Both the position numbers and the translations under genes were made by a program. Of a DNA stretch of 64,000 nt, positions 32,506 through 43,027 are shown one piece after another. The DNA comes from Notospermus geniculatus (Eukaryota > Nemertea > Pilidiophora > Heteronemertea > Lineidae), in the NCBI GenBank assembly GCA_002633025.1, contig NMRB01000476.1:103642-167641 (forward strand), read 5' to 3'. Within the stretch, counting starts at the first letter, position 1; each line of letters opens with the position of its first letter. The notes beneath the pieces are model-generated. The model had not been told where the DNA came from and did no database searches. It worked only from the letters and a program-made list of their open reading frames with translations.

Positions 32506-34132
32506 TTAAGGTGACTGGTTCTTTGTCCTTTTTCTGCACTTTAGAGATATGGTTGGAGAGTGACACCAGTCAAGTTATTGATCTGAAAAACCTGCAAAGG
32601 CTTTGTGGTGCAAGTCCCTTGTCGTATGAAGTCTGTGTCTTGTAAAAAAACAAAATTACAAAGCAAAGGACTAATATGAAGAATGAAAAATGTGTGAAAA
32701 TATCGTCGGATCAAAATATCGGCGGATCAAAAGGGGCCTAACGGGTGTTGGAAGTATCGAAAATCTTTGAGGCTCCCTGCTGACATTCAACAGAACTTGG
32801 CAAAACTCGTGTTCAAATATTTTCAAAGAGTCCCTTGTAGCGTTTTATGATTTTTTTCCCCAAGGAGTTGTCTCTTTAGTACATTCTGTGACTAATAATA
32901 TCAACCATATGTCTTCTTTGACTTTTTCCAAGTGTCAACAAATTTAGAACTCTTTGATTGCATTTTTTGGTTGTTTTTACTTTTTATTGTCAGACAAATA
33001 TTGACATTTTTTATCCTTTTATGATAAATTTCGTCCCCTTTCTGCCCTTCCATGGTGAAGGTGGAAGACATGTTCAGTGTACCCCAACCCTTGGCTCCAC
33101 TGGTCTGGTAGTGTCGGAAAGAGAAGTTACATTGTTCAATTTTACCGAGACTTTTTTCGCCATCAAAGCTTTCATTTAGATTTCAATCTAATCAAATTGC
33201 AGTTACAATTTTTTTGGAGAATTTTCAGGTGTCTTTCCCAGTTCCTTAATTGGATTTTGAATAATTGAGGATTCTGTCCAGGCTCTTCTTCTTGGGATAT
33301 ACATCAGAATGCAAACTTACGGTATATTGTGATGGTGCTAGTGTTTCAGCCAGGATTTCAAAAAAAGGCAGGGCGTTTTACCTGCCACTCAGCAAGGGGC
33401 AGTGCTATCTTGGGCCAAAAAGGGTGCATGCCAATAGTATCACCTGCCATCGATGAAGTTGCTGGTTTTGTCCCGGTGTGAACAAAGAGAAAGTCCCCTG
33501 GAACCAGTCCAAAAGGTGTCCTCCAGTGTATTCTAAACGTAGCTATAATGCCCTCAATCTGGAATTTTCTACAAATGTTAGAAACAGAAAAAAGGACAAT
33601 GAATTATAAAGTGTCCATTATGGAAGAGAAAATATTCGATAAATATCCAATGATAAGAAATGTCAAATAATCAATGTTAGTTGTTTTATCCTGCACTGAA
33701 ATGCTCCAAAAGACCCTGCGGGCCAAATAAGGGACTCATTATACATGTACATTGATGTTCTATACTTTTCCGTTGTTTCTGCCGATAAACTGGTTGCCGA
33801 ATGGCATATTGGGTAATATTAACAACAGTGATGGTAAACACGTTGATCGATTTATTGCTCGGAGAGGCGAGCTGTTTAAACACAATTGTTTTCATAAAGG
33901 GTATCTTTTTTGATATTCAATTTTTCTGAAAAAAAAGTCATAAGAATATTGACTTCGAGAACTGAGGCGTGAACGTGTAGGATGAAAGAGACACTTGGTG
34001 TGTACAAAGGAGATTTTCCTGATTAAAGGATAAAATTCAGTTTGTTGAGTGGATCGAGAGCTGAAGGGATGCCAATTTTTATCTATCGATCTGTTCGGCT
34101 GTTTAACTACTTGAGGTCGCGGATGGCATCTA
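32506..34132. other. No gene seen
   Basis: About 1.6 kb of AT-rich sequence. Frames of 60-96 codons have no domain. AAAATATCGTCGGATC / AAAATATCGGCGGATC near 32697 is a short direct duplication. Confidence 0.5.
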
Positions 34133-34340
34133 AGGCCAAGTTCAGACGTCGCTCTAACGACGCATCGAATACGATTCCTCATTTAGATCCGTCTGGAGAG
34201 CGACGTCTGAATTGAATTAAATTTGACGTCAGACGTACTATCCATCGACGTATGAATCGGATGGCCTATGCGTCGCGCTACGGTCGTACCAAATTCATTT
34301 GTATTCGACGCATCGTTAGAGCGACGTCTGAACTTGGCCT
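34133..34340. mobile_element. Foldback element with about 40-bp ends
   Basis: AGGCCAAGTTCAGACGTCGC and TCTAACGACGCATCGAATAC pair exactly with GTATTCGACGCATCGTTAGA and GCGACGTCTGAACTTGGCCT. The middle carries further GACGTC words. It is non-coding, and the near-perfect ends suggest a fairly recent insertion. Confidence 0.92.
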
Positions 34341-34387
34341 AAAAAACTACCGGTAAGCATGAAGAATGGCAACTTGGAAAAGTTGTA

Positions 34388-34458
34388 GAAACCCTGTAAT
34401 ATTGGTATTCATTGAAAAGTACTCCTGACCTGAGAGCTTTCCAGTGAATACCTACTGG
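34388..34458. mobile_element. Small palindromic MITE (GAAACCC family), copy 2
   Basis: GAAACCCTGTAATATTGGTA, TTCATTGAAAAGTACTC and GAGAGCTTTCCAGTGAATAC match the 59.6-kb copy. Confidence 0.7.
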
Positions 34459-34787
34459 TATTTGTTAGCGCTGGGTACTGTTCAGCCTTTTTTACCTATT
34501 TTCATATTTGACAGAATAATGTACTTTGAGAGTGAAAGTACAAAAATATTATTGAAGTTGGATTTTTTGACAACTGAAAAAATGATATTTTCAATGGTTT
34601 TTGCAGAAGTATCGATCAGACATGAATATTTGATATAAAATTCGCCGTGGCAGACAGTTCGCAGACATCATTGTTCGTACTCCATGCGAGTTCAGTCCCT
34701 TAACGCCCACACAGTTTTTCAACAATATCGAAATGTTCACAAAAAAGGGAATGAAGTAGGTACGTTATGGGAAATTAATGGGTTGTC

Positions 34788-34886
34788 ATATCCTCCCATA
34801 GCAGGGCTTTCGTCTCGCTCCTCGTCATACATTCGCGCACAGTTTGTGTATGGAAGTGATGTAAAAACCCCTGCTATGGAGGATGA
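34788..34886. mobile_element. MITE of the CATCCTCC family, copy 2
   Basis: The ends CATATCCTCCCATAGCAGGG and CCCCTGCTATGGAGGATG are inverted repeats. The flanks ATGGGTTGT and ATGGGTTAT are a 9-bp duplication with one mismatch. Confidence 0.8.
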
Positions 34887-35060
34887 TGGGTTATGCCGCT
34901 ATCAGGGTTTGAGCTGCGCCTGCAGCAATTCCAAAGAAAGAGCAGGGAAATGAACTCCATGATATTATATGAGAATGCCGTAAAAGCATGACAATGCAGG
35001 GTTCGTGCTGATCGAAGAACTGTCATGTTCTGCCCGGTTGGCAGAGAGAATTCAGAAATA

Positions 35061-35170
35061 CATCCTCCAACATCAAGGTTTTTACCTCGCTCCTGTTCAT
35101 CCACTCATAGAAACTTTGTAATGCAAGTGTATGAAGAGGAGCGAGACCAAAGCCCTGCTATGGGAGGATG
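35061..35170. mobile_element. MITE of the CATCCTCC family, copy 3
   Basis: The ends are CATCCTCCAACATCAAGG and GCCCTGCTATGGGAGGATG. A perfect 9-bp duplication TCAGAAATA flanks both sides. It is inverted relative to copies 1 and 2, with GGTTTTTACCTCGCTCC in the left half. Confidence 0.88.
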
Positions 35171-35743
35171 TCAGAAATATGAACAGATACCGATCCTCTG
35201 CATCTAATCTCTGAAATACAATGAAAGTTTTTTGGTTTTTAGGCTTCAATGTACTTCGACGTATAAGACATCATTTATTGTAGAAGTAATGAGACGACAT
35301 CGGAGAAACGGGAAGATTTTTGTCTCACAGAAAAAATTACAAAACTTAGATGAGTTTTGTGCTCTAAAAACTAATTACAGATGACTTAGGTCGGGAGATC
35401 ATCTGTTCTTACAATGTTTTCAAAAGAACACAACCTTCGCATCATGATTTTTACACAAACTTTTGAAATTTTTCTCGACATCTTGATCAATAAGTTTGAG
35501 GTAATTTCGTCGTACTTTGAATAAATCTTCGTCGTTAAAAGTCAAATTCGATTTCTGGGTACATCGTGTTTCATTTCAATAGTTTTCTTCTTTGCTGATA
35601 CGTATGAAATTGATATTTTAATGGAAACGTTGGGAGCTAATCTGGTCAACGTGATCTTGGTCACTCCCTCTCATTCAGAGGACAGTTGCATCATGCCGGG
35701 GTTTTGACCTTTGTGGTTACATCAGTACCGTACTTGACCAATA
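35171..35743. other. No gene seen
   Basis: No exon or repeat was recognised. Confidence 0.5.
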
Positions 35744-35890
35744 GGGAGTTTGAGATCAGCAACTTATCACTGTCAACACGGATCCTTATACGTATACGGA
35801 TACATTTCTGTACAATGAGGACAAGTTTTGTGTACATTTTGATCCGTATACGTATAAGAATCCGTGATAAGTCGCTGATCTCAAACTCCC
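35744..35890. mobile_element. MITE of the GGGAG-TTGAGATCAGC family, copy 1
   Basis: GGGAGTTTGAGATCAGCAAC pairs with GTCGCTGATCTCAAACTCCC, flanked by TA on both sides. Subterminal CGGATCCTTATACGTATACG pairs with CGTATACGTATAAGAATCCG. Sister copy at 62111-62249. A TA flank suggests the Tc1/mariner group. Confidence 0.9.
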
Positions 35891-35898
35891 TAATGAGT

Positions 35899-36105
35899 AG
35901 GCGTGATAGCCTTATCACGTCCGCTTAGCAAGCAGCAAGTCCCGGGTTCGAATCCCGGCCATAATCATCCCTGCTTCTTCAGTCCGTCATATGGGACAGT
36001 AAGCCGTGGTGCCTTGTACCTTGTGTCCTTTGCAAGGGCAAGTAAAAGACCCCATCCAAGTGAGGAACATGAGTAGCTTGAGATGGTCTCCTCCGTACTA
36101 ACTCA
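35899..36105 (+). mobile_element. tRNA-derived SINE, tail truncated
   Basis: The head is on the + strand (CGTCCGCTTAGCAAGCAGCA, CCCGGGTTCGAATCCCGGCC). The body runs to GAGATGGTCTCCTCCGTACT. A second B-box-like GGCTGGAATCGAACCAGGG then follows, a junction with another SINE head in the opposite sense. Confidence 0.85.
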
Positions 36106-36604
36106 GGCTGGAATCGAACCAGGGCCCTGCTGTTTGCTGAGCAGATTGTGAAATCCAGTCGGGAGAGGTCTGACTTTGGAACAGCAGTTCGAGTTGAAAC
36201 TGCGGGTAATAATCACACTCCTGGTTCATTCAGGAAAAGTTAAATTGATAGGACAGGGTCCCAAGGGTAAAATAAATCAGTCTATTTCCCCAAATGCCTT
36301 GTTGTCTAGACCTTCAATAACAGCCATTTGAGATCTATATATAATAGAAGTCAAAGGGGTTGCTGTGTGATGATCGGTTCAGAACAAAGACGGCAACTTG
36401 AGGTCTAGACTTCTATTCTTTGAGAATTTCATTTCGAAGCTACAACTTGATGGTCGCTGACCAAGAATTTCTGAGTGCCAGCAAAACCAGTGCATGACTC
36501 CGTCACACAACCTGATAGGCCCTATCCATAAAAGGGGAAATTCAGCTCTTGTACAATCATGGCCTGTTTTAAATCTAAAGTAGCCTACTTGACATTGGGC
36601 GAAG
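36106..36604. other. No gene seen
   Basis: The remnant of a reversed SINE head runs to about 36150. Nothing else was recognised. Confidence 0.5.
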
Positions 36605-36790
36605 CGAATCTACAGCAGGAGGGAACCGGAATGCCCGAAAAATTGTCGCGTTGTCAAAGAGAGTCGCCCTGAAGAGGAGTTGGTCTGACCGGGGAATGAA
36701 CCTGGAATCTCAGAAGTGGCAGGCGCCGATTTTGTACTGGACCACTCCAGCCAAGCTAAAGAAATGTTGCCACCTCTCAGAGAATATTCC
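36605..36790 (-). mobile_element. tRNA-headed SINE of another family
   Basis: On the minus strand, TTAGCTTGGCTGGAGTGGTC (A-box-like) and TTCCAGGTTCATTCCCCGGT (B-box-like) are followed by a body ending in words complementary to GAGGGAACCGGAATGCCCGA. Related AGGAGAAAACCGGAGTGCC words at 45527 mark a dispersed family. Confidence 0.55.
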
Positions 36791-36821
36791 AAACAACCAA
36801 GTGACTTAAGGCGCCTCTCTA

Positions 36822-36972
36822 TGTGAGAGTTTTCTCACAGAAGTTGGCTCACAATGGGCAATTCACCATTATTTGTTTCCTCACGGCTTAAGCTGGGACC
36901 AATGACATTAAACAATTGCTCGCAGTTAGTTGCCCGTTGGGAGCCAACTTGCGCAAGAAAACTCACGTGGAC
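36822..36972. mobile_element. Foldback element (GAGTTTTCTC ends)
   Basis: GTGAGAGTTTTCTCACAGAA and GTTGGCTC pair with GAGCCAAC and TTGCGCAAGAAAACTCAC. Relatives are at 29150-29290 and 62008-62105, and its end sequence is the unit of the minisatellite at 44905-45375. Confidence 0.75.
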
Positions 36973-37172
36973 AGGCATCTTTAGGATTGCTCCAGAACTG
37001 GTTGGAGAGAGAAAATGACAGGCACTGACAAAAATATACAAGTTATCTGAGTTCAGATCAAGCTGGAAAAGCCAATTAGTAGATTACATGGCAGAATAAT
37101 GTGACCTATGTCCCTATGGCCTAATACACAATAGATGATTTCTGTCATCACCATTTTGATAAATGGACAAAA

Positions 37173-37538
37173 TGTGACCCGTCACAGCAAAACCTGTCTT
37201 ATATAGAAGTCCCACTAGATATGAACCAGGATAAACCAAAATAACTCCAGGAGAGAAAGGAAGAAATGTAATCACTCAGATTTTACAAAAGACAGACAAT
37301 AAAGTAGCCCATACATGATCAATATCATTGCACATTACGAGGATCAAAATGGGCAATATTATTACCAATCTTTCTCCTACCCATCATGCCAGAAGCACAT
37401 ATACCCCTATTTTGGGCCTCATATTGTGCAATAATATTGATCGTGTATAGGCAGCTTAAGCCTAGGCCCACTGAAATTGACAAAACATTGGTAACTGCTA
37501 ACATCAGGGTGATTTAGCACTGGTGGTGACGGGTCACA
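37173..37538. mobile_element. TGTGACCCGTCAC-ended element carrying a nested MITE
   Basis: The termini TGTGACCCGTCAC and GTGACGGGTCACA are inverted repeats. The outer parts match 4895-5095. About 150 bp at 37307-37456 is an inserted MITE absent from the 4.9-kb copy. Confidence 0.75.
37307..37456. mobile_element. MITE of the TGCAATATTATTGCAC type, nested copy
   Basis: AATATCATTGCACATTACGA and CATATTGTGCAATAATATTG are inverted. It shares AAAATGGGCAATATTATT and GCCAGAAGCACA with 49655-49815 (reverse orientation). Its insertion postdates the host element. Confidence 0.75.
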
Positions 37539-38270
37539 AAATGTGGAACCGCTCAGTGTAGGCGGTACTAAATATTTAAAGAGCGGAAAAACTTGATGAA
37601 AAAGGTCATCGTGCGAAATTTCCTCAGAATTCTGTCAGAATATAAAGGCAGGGAATGCAGGGCGGATGTTTGAGTGGATTCCAAAGTACCCCCCCCCCTC
37701 CCCTGGCAAAATTCGTTGAAATTGACCATAAAAAGTCCACCCTGTTGTCACAAATCATTTAAAACGACCAGTACATTTTGATATAAAATTCGAAAACGAA
37801 CCTCCCTTCAGCTCCCACGCTACGCCCCTGTAACATTTGCCACCTTGAGCCACTTCATAAACTTTGCATGAAACCAAGATAGGTGAAAATCCCACGACGC
37901 TTCAGAAGCGAAATTGTATCGGATACAACTTTTGTGTCTTGTGCAGTAGTAGGAGATTAGTTTCAACGGTAGTGCATCACTTTGAGATGAATTTCCTTTG
38001 GGAATTGGCGAACTTTCGTTATCATTCCAGATGCAATGAATTATTGTGAAAATAATACAAGTGAATGTGAAGAAAAACGTTGGCGGTATTGCGATAGGAT
38101 TGATTTGAGTTCAGTTTTCATCTAGAAGTTTTTTAGACAAAACTGGGTCAAAAATGCAAATGCGTTTGAAATTGAATTGAATTTTCAAAATAAATAGAGT
38201 TTCCACTTCCTCTGTTTTGCAGACGGTGAAATTTGATGTTGGGAAACATTACCGAATTCAGAATTGACTG
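37539..38270. other. No gene seen
   Basis: A poly(C) tract lies near 37689. Open frames have no support. Confidence 0.5.
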
Positions 38271-38474
38271 ATCATCTGCCCCCAGATTCCAGCAGACGAC
38301 ATCTACGGTCAAAGTTTTCTCACATCCTATGGTATCGATTGAAAAATATTTGAAGACGAGTTGTTCCTATAAACCATCTGAAGAATGTTTCTTCAAATTC
38401 TTTCCAATTTATTTTCCGAGGCTTTTAGAAAGCTTCAACAGAAGATACCGTCTGCTTAAACCTGGGGGCAGATG
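38271..38474. mobile_element. Foldback element (ATCATCTGCCCCCAG ends)
   Basis: ATCATCTGCCCCCAG and CTGGGGGCAGATGAT are perfect 15-bp inverted ends about 204 bp apart. It is non-coding. Confidence 0.75.
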
Positions 38475-39257
38475 ATTTAAAGATCAATATTTCAGTAGTG
38501 ATAGAGCCAATAAAGTAAACAACATTGAGAGTAACTAAAATTCCTACCTTTTGCCATAGCTGTCGTTTAACAAAACTTCAAAATATCCAATATAGAAACA
38601 GATTTTTTTCCACTCCTTCCCTTGCCGAACAACAGATCGTCGCTAGCTTCTCGTTTCTCGTTAACTGACGATCGCAGTCAAGTCCTTATTTTATAGACAC
38701 CCTCGATGCAGGTTCAATGAGCGATCAGATGTCCTGATTACGTGGGCTCGGTGTTACCGTCGGTAACCAAAGTTCAAGTATGTTTAACGCGTACGATGGT
38801 GCGTTTCCAATTTACTCGGACAGACAATCCTAGAATTTTGAAACTTTTCGTGGATTCCTACCTCTGGGAAATAGACCAACCCTGTATCTACTTCATCTCC
38901 TTTGAGTGTTTCCATTTGGTGACATATCTCCGGGTCGTACCATGATTTGAAGAAGGGGTGGAAGGTTGCAACATGAGATGTCTTCTGCATCAAGACATCT
39001 CATTTTATTATAATCCTTGGACAAGTCACTTCACCCACTGTGGCGACCTTTCTACTTGGCAATTCAAGACACAGTACCAAATCTGTTTCACACTAATTTG
39101 ACAGTAGGTCGTCAAAATTAGTATACCCTTATCCTACCAAAATGTAGGGCAATCCAAAGTCAACTTTGAATGAAACTTTCTGTCACCAAGGCAACCTAGT
39201 TCAGGTGTTGCCTACTGGGATCATTCTTGAAGTTTTCAATCTGCAATCATAGCATCT
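38475..39257. other. No gene seen
   Basis: A palindrome-like AGATGTCTTCTGCATCAAGACATCT lies near 38977. No exon was recognised. Confidence 0.5.
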
Positions 39258-39420
39258 TTAGGGCTCCCGCTGGACCCCTCCAAAATTGGAGTTTTAAGGG
39301 TCACACATCCGTTTTCAAGGGTCCCTAATTTATTGGTGAACCAGATTCCCAAATTGCAAGAGTCCTTTCTTTCTTTTAGGGGGGTAAAGACACTTTTCGG
39401 CAGTTACCTCAAGTCCTGCA
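39258..39420 (+). repeat. Dispersed repeat, partner at 58668-58840
   Basis: AGGGCTCCCGCTGGACCCCT, AAATTGGAGTTTTAAGGGTC, TTGCAAGAGTCCTTTCTTTC and the ending AAGTCCTGC line up with the copy downstream of the SELENOS coding region. Confidence 0.75.
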
Positions 39421-39936
39421 TGTTGGAACATTGAGCAGGCATTTGGGGCGAAAACCTGCACTTGTTTGACATTTAGCTGCCATGAAAGAAAATCGCTTTT
39501 CATGTCATTTTGCCCATTTGACAAAACTTGACTTGAGATTACGGCTACGATTTCTCGGTAGCTGTCTCTCCTCTGAGTCTGAGCAGAGAGAAAGTGTTAC
39601 CAAAGTCCACATCTTGAGACGTTTCTTCCAGAAAGGGTTAACAGGAGAGAAGCTCCTCATCAGGGCATGATGCTGGTATCAATAACAGTAGCAGTTCCAG
39701 AAATTAGGTGTCAAAATTCCCCGACATGGATGAACTTGGGGTTATTGGCCATGATAATGTCGACCATGATAAATTGGTAGAGATGATGTCGTTAATGAGT
39801 TCTCATCAGCTGTTTCATGACCTTTGTGTACGAAAACCTGGCAACCTCTTTGAGACCCTTCTTCTCTAAGGTCACTGTTCTTTTTTCCCCACTTTCCCTT
39901 GAAGGCGGGAAGTGGGAGACTTTACTGCAGTTAGAG
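39421..39936. other. No gene seen
   Basis: No exon or repeat was recognised. Confidence 0.5.
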
Positions 39937-40005
39937 GCCACCACGAGTTAGCGGTCCTAGAACGTTATGGAATTTGACATACATGGTCATCCGTAATGAC
40001 AAGAT
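39937..40005. mobile_element. GGTCCTAGAACG-family fragment
   Basis: CCACGAGTTAGCGGTCCTAG and AACGTTATGGAATTTGACA match the left half of 30243-30397. The right half was lost where the SINE begins. Confidence 0.6.
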
Positions 40006-40115
40006 GCCACAGCTGCCTCTCTCCCGTTACAAAATACAAAGGCACAATTAAGGTACAAGATACCACGGCTTACTGTCCCATGCGACGTATGTGAAGAGCC
40101 AGGGATGATTAATCC

Positions 40116-40266
40116 CAGGGGCGGATCCACGATGGGGGTGCACTGTGCTAGAAACATTGCAATCTGCAGTGAATTTCAATGATTTGCTCCAAATTTCAGG
40201 ATTCCACAGTCAATTTTACAGATTCGTTGGCCGAAAGGTGGGTGCGCCCCCGGATCTGAATCCCTG
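40116..40266. mobile_element. MITE of the CAGGGGCGGATCC family, in SINE
   Basis: It starts CAGGGGCGGATCC and ends GGATCTGAATCCCTG. It is flanked by a 5-bp duplication AATCC (40111-40115 and 40267-40271). The interior TTTCGGCC/CAATTTTACAGA words match 52005-52183 in inverse orientation. Confidence 0.85.
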
Positions 40267-40313
40267 AATCCCATATGGCCCGGGATTCGAACCTACGTCC
40301 TGCTGCTTGTTAA

Positions 40314-40564
40314 AGGAGCTCGACGTCCAAGTGGTAAACAAACTGGTTTGTTTACTAACAGTGGCCAGCAAACTAGTTTTATTCCTTCGTGAAGGTGGCA
40401 GCACCAGTAGCGCCCCGTGATCGTTAGACTGGTGCCCTGTCCAATGCAACTCACTCACGATATTCACGTCAGTACATATCACCGACAATAGGTGGCAGCA
40501 CGGCAGGCGTCGCGTGGATAGAGAACCAGTGAGTGAGTGTTTACAACTTGGACGTCCAGCTCCT
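40314..40564. mobile_element. TTAA-target MITE, in SINE
   Basis: AGGAGCTCGACGTCCAAGT pairs with ACTTGGACGTCCAGCTCCT (one indel). TTAA lies on both sides (40310-40313 and 40565-40568). It is 251 bp and non-coding. TTAA duplication is typical of piggyBac-like elements. Confidence 0.88.
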
Positions 40565-40605
40565 TTAAGCAGACGTGATAACAAGCCATCAAAGCTCCTC
40601 AGCAG

Positions 40606-41282
40606 TCTCAGAAACCTTTCAGGGGAACTCAAGAGCTGTTCATCACAACTCACTTCATCCTTTCAGACCAGTTTTGAGGACAAAGTGGTGACTCGACTGA
40701 GATTCAAACCCGATCTCGATCACGAGTCCAGCACTCAACCACTGCACCATCGCACTCCCACTCGAACCCTTTGTTCAAAACGTGGCACAAAGTAGTTCTG
40801 GAAATCGCCAAGTGGTGTCAGTCACGTACAGTGAGATTTGATTACATAGCTGAGTGAAAATGAAAAGTTGAGACGACGGACGGCTTGACAAATTGATCGA
40901 AATGGATCGAACTTTGAGACGGCACAATCTGATTAAGAGTTGGAAATGTGGCATATTTTCCTCTGAGAAATTGCGTTTGGCTAAAAGTGCTCCTAGTTGT
41001 TGCCGTTTTTTTTGATACGTCAGTGTTCATGAACTTGTAAAAGTATCACTTGCCGAGTTGGCTGTCCGCCATTGAAGTCGTCACCATCCATCGACATTGG
41101 TGTTGAACGACATCATCAATCACGTAAGGTGTTGTCCTAGTGCATGTCCACAAGTTCATGCCAAAGCCGGTTATAGTCTATTGCAAGTTTGTGGTGTTAA
41201 CTAATTTCTTTGCTCACGGAATGTAGACACAAGATATCATTGTATGCAACACGTTGGTAGAGATGGTGCTACCATTACCATT
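40606..41282. other. No gene seen
   Basis: A tRNA-like B box (GAGATTCAAACCCGATCTC near 40699) hints at another SINE-head remnant. A short frame over it is not convincing. Confidence 0.45.
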
Positions 41283-41284
41283 TA

Positions 41285-41575
41285 CAGCGGAGCCTCTCTA
41301 TTAAAGATAATGTATCACAGGTATTTTCGCGGGCCACGAAAATCATTGTTTATTTACATTTTGCTTGTTTGTGTCCAGTCTTTCTTTGTCTTATGAGTAA
41401 TTTGTTGGTGGCATGCCCATCTAGAAATTCTTTTGATACCGAAAGTATTCAATTTGGTGGGTTGGCATGTCCCAAAAGTCCAAAATAACGTAATGTAAAC
41501 ATCAGTGTTTACAAACATTGAATGTAAACAATGAAGTCGTGATACATTATCTTTAAGGACACTTTCGGGACTGGT
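41285..41575. mobile_element. Pogo/Tc1-like MITE half, split by TTAA element
   Basis: CAGCGGAGCCTCTCTATTAA, preceded by TA, continues as GGACACTTTCGGGACTGG after the insert. Together these match the left end of 60434-60611 (CAGTGGAACCTCTCTATTAA then GGACACCTTCGGGACTG). The right end is absent. Confidence 0.85.
41305..41552. mobile_element. TTAA-target MITE nested in the TA element
   Basis: Perfect 14-bp ends AGATAATGTATCAC and GTGATACATTATCT are flanked by TTAA (41301-41304 and 41553-41556). The target TTAA is the one inside CTATTAAGGACAC of the host repeat, so the event is unambiguous. It is 248 bp and non-coding. Confidence 0.92.
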
Positions 41576-41716
41576 AGTTGGTCTATGTTTGCAATGATTC
41601 TCTGGCTCACAGAAAAATGTTCAAAAAGTTCAAAATTTGCCCGCGACAAAATTTTAGTCGAAGTCAATTGAAGTTATCTCATATCTAGTCGCACCCATGT
41701 CGTACATAGTCGTACA

Positions 41717-41825
41717 GGGCCCATGTTCCCGAAGCCGTCGTTACGTTAACGATGTCGTTAAAACTGGAAAAATGCATAGCGTAACGACATCGTTAACCTT
41801 ACGACGGCTTCAGGAACATGGGCCC
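41717..41825. mobile_element. Near-perfect 109-bp hairpin element
   Basis: GGGCCCATGTTC...GAAGCCGTCGTTACG and TAACGATGTCGTTA are mirrored by TAACGACATCGTTA and ACGACGGCTTC...GAACATGGGCCC. The loop is about 20 bp. Confidence 0.9.
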
Positions 41826-42266
41826 AGGATCGTAGGTCTTGGTCATGGAAGAGTAACCTTGACTATCTACGACAGTCTGCGACTAGCTACGAGTAATGTG
41901 TGAAGAAACTACAAGTATCTACGACCACCCACGACTATCTTCATGTACGAATACCTACAGATTGGGGACACCAACGTGCAATTGGCTACGAAGCTCGCGA
42001 CCAATCAACGACTGTGTACGTTCGAATTTCGCCCATGCAAAACGCTACGAATGCTAAATATTGCAGCTTGTCGAGGGAATATCGCAGACTTCAGATTCGC
42101 CCCTTGTCATGGGTTATAGTAGGGTCACCAGTGGGACCCTACTATAAGCTGACGTGATAACCACTTGGCTCAAGGCTCCTCCTGACCTTCACTGGACTGT
42201 CATCTCATGCCCCATAGGTTTGCCCCTAATCGCTTCACACAACGCAAGACGAGACGGAAAGCTGTG
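41826..42266. other. No gene seen
   Basis: ACGACTATCTACGA-type words recur loosely at 41860-41950. AGTAGGGTCACCAGTGGGACCCTACT (about 42118-42143) is a small hairpin. No exon. Confidence 0.45.
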
Positions 42267-42642
42267 GCTGAAAGGGTAAATGTCGTCCTGAGTATATACA
42301 AAGATTACCCAGGATCTCAATCTTCACTAAAACAATACCCTGGGTGTAGTTTCGGTAGCCGAACATCACCCAGCATCCGCAACAACTGCCTAGGAACGAG
42401 TCCTATTTAGAAATCCCGTGGAATCTCGCGGTCTCGCGCCGCGGTACTTGTTGAGTGTAGCTGTTCATGACATTCTTCAGGCGGTCACGTGACCACGGGC
42501 GAGACAACCTCAAATCCAGGTGTCATACTACGATGCTGGGTGATGTTCGGCTACCGAAAGTACACCCAGGGTAGTGTTTTAGTGAAGATTGAGATCCTGG
42601 GTAATCTTTGTATATACCCAGGACGACATTTACCCTTTCAGC
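42267..42642. mobile_element. Foldback element with two 111-bp arms
   Basis: The left arm (42267-42377, from GCTGAAAGGGTAAATGTCGT to CACCCAGCATC) and the right arm (42532-42642, from GATGCTGGGTGATG to TACCCTTTCAGC) are highly similar inverted copies around a 154-bp GC-rich spacer (GGTCTCGCGCCGCGG). Confidence 0.9.
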
Positions 42643-43027
42643 AAAGCTGTGGGTTGATGAGCTGGCGTGGGCATCTTCACCCACACACGAGTCTGAGGAC
42701 AGTTGACAATTTTTGGGTCACTTCGAATGCTGTCGCCAACATCCAGCATGATCAAGATGATATCACTAGCATACTGTGAGAACCCGTGGGTTGTTCGTGT
42801 TGATTTTGCCGTAATTCCGTCAACGAATAAAGAATTATGTCCCGGTTCTGTTGGGTTGACTAGAAACGGAGATATTTCATGTCTAATTGATGTTGGCTGA
42901 TTAAAATAAATTTTATCGATGCTGATGAAGAAAATGCTACCAATGTAGGAGGACATAATAATTGTTTATAGTTTAACACTTTTCATGCTGGTATATTTTG
43001 TTTCTTCTTTTGTGTTGGTATTGGCCA
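42643..43027. other. No gene seen
   Basis: Opposite-strand frames of about 100 codons are mirror products without a domain. Confidence 0.45.

Larger units (their letters stand above)
40027..40605 (-). mobile_element. tRNA-derived SINE interrupted twice
   Basis: SINE pieces lie at 40027-40115, 40267-40313 and 40565-40605 (AGCAGACGTGATAACAAGCC). Two different MITEs with their own target duplications separate them. A 145-codon minus-strand frame crosses these joins and is not a gene. Confidence 0.88.

Noticed and set aside
40216-40653. 145-codon minus-strand gene
   Set aside because: It runs through a SINE and two MITEs with identifiable junctions.
42207-42290. Exon candidate ending at GGGTAAATG
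   Set aside because: The apparent donor is the first part of the 111-bp foldback arm.
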